From UKL13-3 sp040387195 (GTDB lineage Bacteria > Bacteroidota > Bacteroidia > UKL13-3): 64,000 nt of DNA. The notes beneath the pieces are model-generated. The model saw only the letters and a list, made by a program, of their open reading frames with translations. It did no database searches and was not told the DNA's origin. The position numbers were made by a program, and so were the translations under genes. Below, in pieces: positions 50,019-58,408 of the stretch (position 1 is the stretch's first letter; each line of letters begins with the position of its first letter). The stretch lies in the NCBI GenBank assembly GCA_040387195.1, contig JAZKEF010000002.1, forward strand, positions 248,001 to 312,000, read 5' to 3'.

Positions 50019-51914
50019 TTAATACGCTCTCGCGCTAATACCTTCCATAAAGTTGATAAACGCTTTGTTCACTACTTTATTTCCTCCGGGAGTCGGGTAG
50101 TTTCCGCTGAAATACCAATCTCCTTTATGGTCCGGACACGCTTCATGCAAGCCTTCAATGGTTTGGTAAATTACGCTCACTTCGGCTTTCAAATCATCCG
50201 GACGAAGGATCTCAGCTATTTTATTGCTGATTTGTTCATCGGTAAATGGAGCATAAAGTTCTTTCACGTGGTTGATTACCTCTTCTTTCGGAATATTTTC
50301 CTGTGCCTTGCATTTGGCATAAACTGTTTGCAGCAAATGTTCCTTTTTGGTGTCTTTCAACAAGGCAAGCATTGCCTGAAAAGCTACAAAGTCCTTCAAC
50401 CGGCTCATGTCAATTCCATAACAATCCGGGTAACGAATTTGCGGGGCAGACGAAACAACAACAATACGTTTAGGATGCAAACGATCGAGGATGCGGAGGA
50501 TGCTGGTGCGCAATGTTGTTCCGCGAACAATCGAATCATCAATTACAACCAGTGTGTCCTTGTCGTTTCTTACCAGTCCGTATGTAACATCGTATACGTG
50601 GGCTACCATATCTTCACGGTGCTCATCATCGGTAATAAAGGTTCTGAGTTTGGCATCCTTCACCGCCATTTTTTCCCTGCGCGGTTTTAAGGCGATTAGT
50701 TTCTTCAGCTTTTCTCTATCAGGGTTGGGACCCATTTTAAGAATCTCGGTGGCTTTGTATTCGCTTAAATAATCCAATACGCCATCAATCATTCCGTAAA
50801 AGGCAGTTGCGGCTGTGTTGGGAATGTATGAGAAAACGGTGTTTTCAATATCGTGGTTAATGCTTTTGAGAACAGTGTCACTCAACAAATAACCGAGTTT
50901 TTTACGCTCTTTATAAATATCTCTGTCGTTACCGCGGGAGAAATAAATGCGCTCAAATGTGCACGATTTTTTCTCGATGGGTGTAACAACATTTACTTCG
51001 CTGATGTTTCCGTTTTTCTTAATGATTAAGGCATTTCCCGGTCCCAGCTCTTTGATCTCGTTAATAGGTACATTAAATCCAGTTTGGATGGCAGGGCGCT
51101 CGCTGGTTACAACCAACACCTCATCATCCTGATAATAAAAACACGGACGAATTCCGGCAGGGTCGCGCACAACAAACGAATCTCCGTGTCCAACCAACCC
51201 TGCTAACACATATCCGCCATCCACATCTCTCAACGAGCGTTTCAGGATTTTTTCGATGTTCATGTTATCAGCAATCAGCGTGGTAATCTCGCGATTGTTG
51301 TGTCCCATTTTTTTGAAGAAGGCAAACTGTGTTTCGTTTTCTTCATCTAAAAAGTGCCCGATTTTTTCGAGCATCGTAACCGTATCGGCTTTTTCAACGG
51401 GGTGCTGACCCAGTCCTACGAGGATATCGAACAACTCATCCACGTTGGTCATATTGAAATTTCCCGCCAACATTAAGTTACGCGTCATCCAGTTGTTTTC
51501 ACGAATAAAGGGGTGACACAAATCAGAAGCGCTTCCTCCGTATGTTCCGTAGCGTAAATGGCCTAACAATACTTCGCCTACAAACGGAACCTTTTCCTTC
51601 ATATGAAGAGAATCTTTCAGTTGTTCTTTGCTGGCGTTGTTGTTTATTTTTTTGCTTACGCTGGCAAAAATCTCTGCAATGGCACCGCTGCCACTGGCAC
51701 GTTTACGGAAAACATAAGGCGATCCCGGTTTGGGGTCCAGCTTAATCACACCCAACCCTGCGCCATCCTGGCCACGGTTGTGTTGTTTTTCCATCAACAG
51801 GTAAAGTTTTTTTAAACCGTAAAGGCTTGAGCCGTATTTCTGCTGGTAGTATTCCAGCGGTTTTAGCAAGCGGATGAATGCGATTCCGCATTCATGTTTT
51901 ATTGGATCACTCAT
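50019..51914 (-). CDS. purF: Amidophosphoribosyltransferase (long form)
   Basis: The 631-residue enzyme catalyses the first committed step of purine synthesis, PRPP plus glutamine to phosphoribosylamine. The N-terminal HECGIAFIRLL places the nucleophile Cys at position 9 and KQHNRGQDGAGLGVI follows. The PRPP site is VIDDSIVRGTTLRTSILRIL. The protein is longer than the roughly 500-residue E. coli enzyme, with inserts such as LRTFITDDEHREDMVAHVYD and a C-terminal extension ending in GGNKVVNKAFINFMEGISA; this long form is known in Bacteroidota. The Cys is preceded by eight residues, so a short propeptide is expected. The gene stands alone. Confidence 0.9.
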   Translation of the reverse strand: MSDPIKHECGIAFIRLLKPLEYYQQKYGSSLYGLKKLYLLMEKQHNRGQDGAGLGVIKLDPKPGSPYVFRKRASGSGAIAEIFASVSKKINNNASKEQLKDSLHMKEKVPFVGEVLLGHLRYGTYGGSASDLCHPFIRENNWMTRNLMLAGNFNMTNVDELFDILVGLGQHPVEKADTVTMLEKIGHFLDEENETQFAFFKKMGHNNREITTLIADNMNIEKILKRSLRDVDGGYVLAGLVGHGDSFVVRDPAGIRPCFYYQDDEVLVVTSERPAIQTGFNVPINEIKELGPGNALIIKKNGNISEVNVVTPIEKKSCTFERIYFSRGNDRDIYKERKKLGYLLSDTVLKSINHDIENTVFSYIPNTAATAFYGMIDGVLDYLSEYKATEILKMGPNPDREKLKKLIALKPRREKMAVKDAKLRTFITDDEHREDMVAHVYDVTYGLVRNDKDTLVVIDDSIVRGTTLRTSILRILDRLHPKRIVVVSSAPQIRYPDCYGIDMSRLKDFVAFQAMLALLKDTKKEHLLQTVYAKCKAQENIPKEEVINHVKELYAPFTDEQISNKIAEILRPDDLKAEVSVIYQTIEGLHEACPDHKGDWYFSGNYPTPGGNKVVNKAFINFMEGISARAY

Positions 51915-51960
51915 AAATGAGCCGCGAAGTTAAGCAATAAATACGGCCCTGAAAACATGA

Positions 51961-52416
51961 TTATTTTTTGGCATTTGCCACGGCAGCGTCCAGAATTTTG
52001 ATAAAGTCATCAGGACCTTTGTAGCCGGGGTCAATAACCAGGCTGTTTTTGGAAGGCGTAATGTAGTAGATAGTGGGGAACCCTGTTGATTTCCCCTGGC
52101 ACAACAAGCTGTATAGTTGCAGGTTGGTAAGCGATTGGTCGCCTACCTTGTATCCGTTGTGTTCCACTTCGGGATTAAACTTGATGGCTACGAAGTGTTG
52201 GTTTATCTTTTTAACAACCTCTGCATTGGTGTATGTATCACGGTCCATTTTTTTGCACCAGCCGCACCACTCGGTGTAAGCATCTACCAATATAATTTTG
52301 TTTTGTTTGATGGCTTTTTCGTAACCGGTATTCCATTCTTCCCAAACCAGTTTATCACTTTGGGCGAATGCTGTGGATACGGTGAAGAAGGCAATAAGAA
52401 TGAGGAGTTTTTGCAT
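51961..52416 (-). CDS. Exported thioredoxin-like protein (DUF255/thioredoxin_7 type)
   Basis: A 151-residue protein with a signal peptide (MQKLLILIAFFTVSTAFAQ). The redox motif C-G-W-C occurs in IILVDAYTEWCGWCKKMDRD, then NQHFVAIKFNPEVEHNGYKV, and the cis-proline is in GFPTIYYITPSKN. It is a periplasmic disulfide reductase or oxidase of the thioredoxin_7 group; the partner is not known. The open frame extends 78 codons upstream, antisense to the DUF1456 gene; the signal peptide sets the start at 52416. Confidence 0.85.
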   Translation of the reverse strand: MQKLLILIAFFTVSTAFAQSDKLVWEEWNTGYEKAIKQNKIILVDAYTEWCGWCKKMDRDTYTNAEVVKKINQHFVAIKFNPEVEHNGYKVGDQSLTNLQLYSLLCQGKSTGFPTIYYITPSKNSLVIDPGYKGPDDFIKILDAAVANAKK

Positions 52417-52507
52417 GATGTGAAGATAATAAAGAAATTTTAATAGGGCAAGAAATGTGCCGAGAAGACTTAAATACCGATATTTGCTACCCAAAGCACT
52501 CCGAACC

Positions 52508-52756
52508 ATGACTAATAATGACATTCTGAAAAAACTGCGCGTAGCATTAAAGCTTAAAAACACCGACATCATCGACATTCTGAAGCTTGTTGATTTCAGG
52601 ATATCGGAAAGTGAACTTGGGGCATTGTTCAGAAAGGAAGACCACCCCAACTACAAAGAGTGTGGTGACCAGATTTTGCGAAATTTTTTGAATGGACTGG
52701 TGATTCACCTGCGTGGCCCGATGCCGGAAGAAAAGGAAAAAGGAGAGAAGGCATAA
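52508..52756 (+). CDS. DUF1456 (YehS-like) protein, single-repeat form
   Basis: An 82-residue protein matching one DUF1456 unit: TNNDILKKLRVALKLKNTDI, then FRISESELGALFRKEDHPNY and CGDQILRNFLNGLVIHLRGP. Many homologues carry two copies of this unit in about 150 residues; here only one is present before a charged tail. The function of the family is unknown. The frame is open 17 codons upstream, but the ATG at 52508 is the family start. Confidence 0.82.
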   Translation: MTNNDILKKLRVALKLKNTDIIDILKLVDFRISESELGALFRKEDHPNYKECGDQILRNFLNGLVIHLRGPMPEEKEKGEKA

Positions 52757-52830
52757 ACCCGGCTATAGCCGCACATCATAAAGCGCCCGCACATTCGTTA
52801 TAAATTACTACATTCGCTCGCTAAGCGTTT

Positions 52831-55800
52831 ATGAACGAAAACAGTTACACCTCCTTATTGCAACGACTTGACGGGTTCATCCGCAAGTACTATAAAAACC
52901 AGCTTATCCGTGGGGCCATTTATTTTGCTGCCACCACGCTTGTTTTTTTTCTGCTCATCATTGTGCTCGAATATTTCGGACGCTACCAAAGTGGCATTCG
53001 GGCCGGATTGTTTTATTCCTTCCTTGCCGTTTCCGGATTTTGCCTGGTGCGTTTTGTACTTATTCCATTAAGCAAGTTATACAAGCTGGGCCACACCATC
53101 AATTATACGCAAGCTTCAGTAATCATAGGCGACCACTTTCCCCAGGTGAAAGATAAACTACTGAATGTGCTGCAGCTGAAAAGCGAAACAGGCACAGGCG
53201 ATCATTCGCTTATTGATGCGGCAATTAACCAGAAAACCGCAGAACTCAAGCCTATACCATTTGCATCTGCAATCGACCTCCAAAAAAACGTGCGTTATTT
53301 ACGTTATGTCGCGTTACCTCTTGTATTATACGCAGCCGTGTATATCATCTCTCCGTCAATGATTAGTGATGGAAGCAAGCGGGTATTATACTACAACGAA
53401 ACATTCAAACCGGTTGCCCCTTTTTCTTTTTCCATTGAGAATGCCGAGTTGAATACACAACAGTTTTCGGATTTTGAGTTGAAGGTAAAGGTGGCCGGAA
53501 ATGAACTTCCGGAAGATGTGTATGTGGAGATTGGAGGCAATCATTACAAAATGCAAAAAGCGGACAAAATGCATTACACCTACACCTTTACCAATGTGCA
53601 AAAGGATGTTCCGTTTATACTTCAGGCCGGAGGGTTTAACTCGGATGAGTACACACTTAAAACGATTGCAAAGCCGCTCATCATCAGCTACCGCGCCAAG
53701 CTCGAGTATCCCGGATATTTGAGAAAAGCACCAGAGTGGATGGATAACCCAACCGACCTGACCATTCCCGCAGGTACCGTTGTGAACTGGCAATTTACCA
53801 CCACCAATACCAACGAAATCTTATTGGGTTTTGCAGGGCAGTACCTCAAAGCGGAGGCTCAAAGCAAAGATCAGTTCGGCTACAGCAAGAAGTTTTTTGT
53901 GAGCACCCACTATGTGATTAAAACTCAAAACACAGCACTATTGAATACCGACTCCATGGAGTATACGGTAACCGTATTGCCGGATGCTTTTCCAACCATT
54001 ACGGCAGAAGAAAAGCAGGACAGCATTAGCGGAAAACAACTCTTTTTTATTGGCGATGCAAGCGATGACCACGGTCTTACGCGACTAGCGTTTCATTACC
54101 AACTCACCCGTTTTGAACAAGGCAAGCCGGATCCCCGCCAAATGCAATGGTTACCGATTGAGCGCAGCGGAACAAGCACAAGGTTTTACCACCAGTTGAA
54201 TTTAAATGCTATAGGAATGATGCCGGGCGATGAGCTCACTTACTATTTTGAGGTATGGGATAATGATGGGGTGCATGGGTCTAAGTCTACCAAAACAGCG
54301 ATGAAGGAATTAAAAGCCCCAAGCGAAAAGGAGCTGGAAGAAAAAACGGAAGCAGGTAGCAGTGCGCTGAAGGATAAAATGGAGCAGGCCATTAAAGACG
54401 CTAAATCCATGCAGAAAGAATTGAAGGAACTGGAGCGGAAGATGCTGGATAAAAAGGAACTTACCTGGGAAGAAAAGAAAAAAATGGAGAAGCTGGTGGA
54501 GCAGCAAAAGGAGTTGGCGAAAAAGTTGGCAGAGATTAAAAAAGATAACGAGAAGCTGAACAAGGAAGAGGCAGATTACAAAAAGCAAGAAGAGAGCATC
54601 ATGGAAAAACAGCAGCAGCTGGAGAAGATGTTTAATGAGCTGATGGATGAGGACATGAAAAAGCTGATACGGGAGATGGAGCAGTTGATGCAACTGCAAA
54701 ACAAGGACTTGATGAAAGAAGAGATGGAGAAGATGCAGCTCAACAACAAGGATGTGGAAAAGGAGCTCGACCGCATGCTGGAACAATACAAAAAGCTGGA
54801 GCTGGATAAGAAGCTGGAACAAACCATTGATAAGCTGGATAAGCTTGCAGAGAAGCAGGAAGATCTTTCGAAAAAAACGCAGGAAAGCGACAAGGGTAAA
54901 AGCAAGGAAGAGAAAAAGCAAGCAGGTGAAGAGCTTAAAAAGGAGCAGGAGAAACTAAGCGAACAGTTTAAGGATGCAAAGGAAGAGCTGAAGGATATTG
55001 AAGAAAAGAATAAAGAACTGGAAGAACCGGAAGAGTTGGAGAATACCGAACAGGAGCAAAAAGACATCGAAGAACAGCAGAAAGAGAGTGAAGAGGACAT
55101 AGAGAAGGGCGACAACAAAAAAGCCAGCGAGAAGCAGCAAAAAGCGGCCAAACAAATGAAACAAATGGCCCAGAAGATGAAGAGCAAAAAGAAGGAGCAG
55201 GAAGAAAAGGAACTGGAGTTGGATGCACAAGCGTTGCGCGAAATATTGGAAAACACCATTCAACTCTCCAAGGACCAGGAAGATTTGATGGAGAAGCTGC
55301 GTGGCATTAACGGCTACAATCCGCAATATGTGGAGGCGGCCCAAACGCAAAAGAAAATAAAGGACAATGCAAAGATTATTGAAGACAGCTTGTTGAGTCT
55401 GAGCAAACGTGTGGCCGAAATCCGTTCGTTTGTGAACCGTGAAGTGTCCAAGTTAAACGATAACCTCGACCGCAGTGTGAAAGGATTTGGTTCGCGCAAT
55501 TTCGGAGAGATTCGCACACGCCAGCAATACAGCATGACTTCGGCCAATAACCTTGCGGTGATGCTGAGTGATGTGCTCAAACAAATGCAGGACCAAATGA
55601 GTGGTGAGGGTGAAGGCAAACAAGGAAAAGGCAAACCGAAAACAGGCCAAGGTAAGGGCAAGGGGAAAGGAAAAGGACAGGGCAAAGGGAAAAGCATGAG
55701 TGAGTTGAAAAAAGCACAGGAAGAGCTGAACAAACAACTCCGCGAAGGGCTCAATAAACAAGACGGAGATAAAGGCAAGGACGGGCAAAAACCAGGAGGA

Positions 55801-56304
55801 GATAAACCGGGCGACAAACCAGGACAAGGCAAACCGGGAATGGGAATGCCCGGCATGGGAGGCATGAGCAGCCAGGAGTTTGCGCGCATGGCAGCACAGC
55901 AGCAGGCCATCCGCCAGCAAATGCAAAAGATGCTCGAGCAAATGGGCACCAAGGAGAAAGAAGGATTGGGAGGCAACGGCAAGTTGCAGGAGATGCAAAA
56001 GTTGATGGAACAAACCGAAAAGGAGCTATACAACAAACAACTCACCAACCAACTATTACAACGCCAGGAAGAGATTGTAACACGCTTGCTGGAATCGGAA
56101 AAGGCCGAACGTAAACAGGAGCAAGACCAGAAACGCGAAGCCGAACAAGCCAAAGAAAAACCGGCTCCAACACCACCAAGTTTCGATCAGTACATTCAGC
56201 AAAAGAATAAGGAAAAGGAATTGCTGGAAACTATCCCGGCCGATATGCAGCCGTATTATAAAGAAAAGACCAAGGAGTATTTTAAGAAGGTTGGCGGGGA
56301 GTAG
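52831..56304 (+). CDS. DUF4175 family large coiled-coil membrane protein
   Basis: The 1157-residue protein has membrane helices near residues 23-47, 55-80 and 150-170, then a beta-rich periplasmic region (about 180-480), a very long Glu/Lys-rich coiled coil (about 490-790), a second helical region (800-895), a Gly/Lys/Gln-rich low-complexity stretch (about 895-960; GEGKQGKGKPKTGQGKGKGK) and a final coiled coil. This is the Bacteroidota DUF4175 layout; its function is unknown, and envelope-related tethering is inference. The long antisense open frames across the coiled coil come from its biased codons and are not genes. It is the last core-like gene before the accessory island. Confidence 0.85.
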   Translation: MNENSYTSLLQRLDGFIRKYYKNQLIRGAIYFAATTLVFFLLIIVLEYFGRYQSGIRAGLFYSFLAVSGFCLVRFVLIPLSKLYKLGHTINYTQASVIIGDHFPQVKDKLLNVLQLKSETGTGDHSLIDAAINQKTAELKPIPFASAIDLQKNVRYLRYVALPLVLYAAVYIISPSMISDGSKRVLYYNETFKPVAPFSFSIENAELNTQQFSDFELKVKVAGNELPEDVYVEIGGNHYKMQKADKMHYTYTFTNVQKDVPFILQAGGFNSDEYTLKTIAKPLIISYRAKLEYPGYLRKAPEWMDNPTDLTIPAGTVVNWQFTTTNTNEILLGFAGQYLKAEAQSKDQFGYSKKFFVSTHYVIKTQNTALLNTDSMEYTVTVLPDAFPTITAEEKQDSISGKQLFFIGDASDDHGLTRLAFHYQLTRFEQGKPDPRQMQWLPIERSGTSTRFYHQLNLNAIGMMPGDELTYYFEVWDNDGVHGSKSTKTAMKELKAPSEKELEEKTEAGSSALKDKMEQAIKDAKSMQKELKELERKMLDKKELTWEEKKKMEKLVEQQKELAKKLAEIKKDNEKLNKEEADYKKQEESIMEKQQQLEKMFNELMDEDMKKLIREMEQLMQLQNKDLMKEEMEKMQLNNKDVEKELDRMLEQYKKLELDKKLEQTIDKLDKLAEKQEDLSKKTQESDKGKSKEEKKQAGEELKKEQEKLSEQFKDAKEELKDIEEKNKELEEPEELENTEQEQKDIEEQQKESEEDIEKGDNKKASEKQQKAAKQMKQMAQKMKSKKKEQEEKELELDAQALREILENTIQLSKDQEDLMEKLRGINGYNPQYVEAAQTQKKIKDNAKIIEDSLLSLSKRVAEIRSFVNREVSKLNDNLDRSVKGFGSRNFGEIRTRQQYSMTSANNLAVMLSDVLKQMQDQMSGEGEGKQGKGKPKTGQGKGKGKGKGQGKGKSMSELKKAQEELNKQLREGLNKQDGDKGKDGQKPGGDKPGDKPGQGKPGMGMPGMGGMSSQEFARMAAQQQAIRQQMQKMLEQMGTKEKEGLGGNGKLQEMQKLMEQTEKELYNKQLTNQLLQRQEEIVTRLLESEKAERKQEQDQKREAEQAKEKPAPTPPSFDQYIQQKNKEKELLETIPADMQPYYKEKTKEYFKKVGGE

Positions 56305-56473
56305 TCGAGAGGGGTGTTGCCACAGATTAAATTATAAAACCCATTGCTTAATTAGGAAGTAGAGCTAACCGGTTAGCTTCGGTTACTAATGATATTCAAA
56401 TTCTACCACAAGGTTCACGAAGGAGGCACGAAGAACTCAATAACTAAGAACGAAAACCCCCAACCTAACGGCA

Positions 56474-57778
56474 CTACAACACAAGCAATGTTTTAGCAAT
56501 TGCATCACGGAGCTCCGGCACCACATTTACTTCATTGGCAAACGTTTTCCATTGACTTACTGTGCCGGTTATTTCTTCAATAATGACAGCCGCTTTTTTG
56601 CTTGCGATGGATTGACCAATAACCAGAAGGTCTTCTTTGGTAATGTCTTTTCGTTTGCCGTTGATGCTGAGTGCATGTTGGCTTACCCACTCACTTCCGG
56701 GACGGTAGGCGTGGCAAATATCATAAGCAGGAGCCAATTCCCATGCACCACCTTTTTTAAGCCTGAATGCAAAGTTTTTGGTATGGTCGTCACAATTGCG
56801 GGCTATTACGTTAAACACCATGCGCCTGAATAGTTGTTCCGCATCCTGAAAGTTTAGTTTTAACTCCCGCAATGTTTGAAAAAGCTGCTCATAACTAAAG
56901 CTGTTTACCCGGTTAAAGTCGAAATGTTTTAAGGCGCAAAAGGTTTGAATATGATGTTTGGTTTCTGCTCCTTCGCGGTCAAACCGTTTTGTCATAAAAT
57001 GTGCCCTGCCATTTTCTTCCAGTAATTGAGAGGGCATCATTTCAATACCGCAAGCAGTGGCCATATTGTAATATGCCATTTCTACCCTGCCATAACCTTT
57101 GCTCGCCCCCAGCTGCACATCGCTTACGCCATCCAGCTTAATGAGCCAGTGCTCAAAACCGGCAGGAGCTTTGGTTTGCCCCGACCTTACATCTCTTGTT
57201 TTGGGGTTATAGGCAATCACAGCCTTGGGCCTTGCGCCACCGGCCGATGTTCCGATCTTTAAAATCTCCATCATGGCCTTTTCTTCATCCTCTTGCAGGT
57301 TGGTTGCAAAAACATCCCTATCGGATAACATCTTTTGAGCAATGTCCACAAGGCTATCTATTTCGATGGCAAAAGGCGTTTTATATTCTTTGATGGTTGT
57401 AGGTTCAAATTCCAAAGCGCCCATACCGCGGCTTCCAATAAAACAAAGCATTTCAATCGGGTTCATGCTATCCTGCGGACGTCCTTGTTGTGCCAGCCAC
57501 AAATTGATAAGCTGATTACCATATTTATCCGGAAGCACATCGGCCAGCAAGCCGGGTAAGCCCTTAAACGTATCCAACCCTGTTTGATTGTTGTTGCGCA
57601 ACTCCGGAAAAGAGAATATTTTTTTGGAGGCCGCAAGGGGCATTTTGATCGGAGCCAAATCCTGGTTTAACCTTTTGAAGGAAGGAGCATACTCAAAACT
57701 AGCCACCCCGGTTTTTTCATCCCAGGCAACAGCCCCCGCCAGTTCACCCCAAATGTTTACATCGGCTACATTCATCAT
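56474..57778 (-). CDS. hipA: HipA-type serine/threonine kinase toxin
   Basis: The 434-residue toxin of a type II HipBA module. The N-terminal domain is followed by the kinase core: the Gly-rich loop EILKIGTSAGGARPKAVIAY (residues 171-190), the catalytic motif IARNCDDHTKNFAFRLKKGG (Asp331 region), and the metal-binding LAPAYDI. E. coli HipA phosphorylates glutamyl-tRNA synthetase and causes growth arrest; the target here is not known. Its ATG (57776-57778) overlaps the hipB stop by 4 bases (ATGA type), so toxin and antitoxin are translationally coupled. The product looks full-length and intact. Confidence 0.9.
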   Translation of the reverse strand: MMNVADVNIWGELAGAVAWDEKTGVASFEYAPSFKRLNQDLAPIKMPLAASKKIFSFPELRNNNQTGLDTFKGLPGLLADVLPDKYGNQLINLWLAQQGRPQDSMNPIEMLCFIGSRGMGALEFEPTTIKEYKTPFAIEIDSLVDIAQKMLSDRDVFATNLQEDEEKAMMEILKIGTSAGGARPKAVIAYNPKTRDVRSGQTKAPAGFEHWLIKLDGVSDVQLGASKGYGRVEMAYYNMATACGIEMMPSQLLEENGRAHFMTKRFDREGAETKHHIQTFCALKHFDFNRVNSFSYEQLFQTLRELKLNFQDAEQLFRRMVFNVIARNCDDHTKNFAFRLKKGGAWELAPAYDICHAYRPGSEWVSQHALSINGKRKDITKEDLLVIGQSIASKKAAVIIEEITGTVSQWKTFANEVNVVPELRDAIAKTLLVL

Positions 57779-58092
57779 TTGCCACTTGCTCTTTTGCGTT
57801 TCTCTCTCTCTAGTTTAGCCAACGCCAATGGACTAATAGTTTCCTGAACCTCAAAAGAATCCATTACCTGCAATTGGTCCAGCACCCTCAATACCTGTAT
57901 AAGTGTGGCCACGGTTACGGTTTCACCCTGCTCCAGTAAGCTCAAGGTGGAACGGCTGATTCCTGCAGCATTGGCCAGCACCTCTTGTGTTTTGTTTTGG
58001 TCCATGCGGTGGTGCTTCACAAAATCACCAATTTGCCCCACCAAAGCTTTATCGCTCATGGAATGCCAGTTTTTGTATGATATATCAGTCAT
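57775..58092 (-). CDS. hipB: HipB-type helix-turn-helix antitoxin
   Basis: A 105-residue XRE-family DNA-binding protein: GQIGDFVKHHRMDQNKTQEV and LANAAGISRSTLSLLEQGET give the helix-turn-helix, and the C-terminal tail (PLALAKLEREKRKRASGK) is the expected HipA-contacting and basic part. It should neutralise HipA and repress the operon through operators upstream. It is the first gene of the pair, overlapping hipA by 4 bases. Confidence 0.88.
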   Translation of the reverse strand: MTDISYKNWHSMSDKALVGQIGDFVKHHRMDQNKTQEVLANAAGISRSTLSLLEQGETVTVATLIQVLRVLDQLQVMDSFEVQETISPLALAKLEREKRKRASGK

Positions 58093-58109
58093 AAAGTGAA
58101 TTTTTGGGT

Positions 58110-58228
58110 ATTAGTGAATGATAACTCATGCAAGATAGTGCTGTTTTTGAACAAAACAATAATTTGTATGAGTTATCGGTCATTAAAGGTGTTTTTTGGG
58201 ATTAGTGAATGATTTATCATTCACTAAT
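58110..58228. promoter_or_regulatory. Candidate hipBA operator region (repeated palindromes)
   Basis: ATTAGTGAATGATA occurs at 58110-58123 and, as ATTAGTGAATGAT, at 58201-58213, where it forms a perfect 13-bp palindrome with ATCATTCACTAAT (58216-58228; 2-nt centre). GATAACTCAT (58120-58129) pairs with ATGAGTTATC (58168-58177). Repeated palindromes upstream of hipB fit autoregulation by HipB/HipBA. Confidence 0.62.
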
Positions 58229-58408
58229 GAGGCTAATAGGAAGACTGTTTAGAAATGCTTAATAAGCTATTTTCAAACACTGTCGTGCTTCTTTGTGACC
58301 GTCATTGATCTAAAGACGAATACGTACTCCGCAAATGCGCAATTGTTGAGGGTGATGAATTTGGGGTTTGGTTTGGGGGGATAGGGTGGTCATAGTATAA
58401 GATATTAT
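58229..58408. other. Intergenic tail between helicase gene and hip operators
   Basis: About 180 bases with no gene. It contains GTCGTGCTTCTTTGTGACCG (near 58282-58301), a form of the common Bacteroidota dispersed sequence also seen inverted near 56408 (GGTTCACGAAGGAGGCACGA). Together with the operator region the gene-free stretch is 316 bases. Confidence 0.35.

Noticed and set aside
50259..50275. A further parS site in purF (TTTCACGTGGTTG)
   Set aside because: Only the left half matches; the right half has lost nearly all consensus bases. CACGTG near 7421 and near 62936 also lack the flanking arms.
54243..56153. Long antisense open frames over the DUF4175 gene
   Set aside because: They mirror the Lys/Glu/Gln-rich coiled coil and are Phe/Leu/Ser-rich low-complexity sequence; the sense gene explains them.
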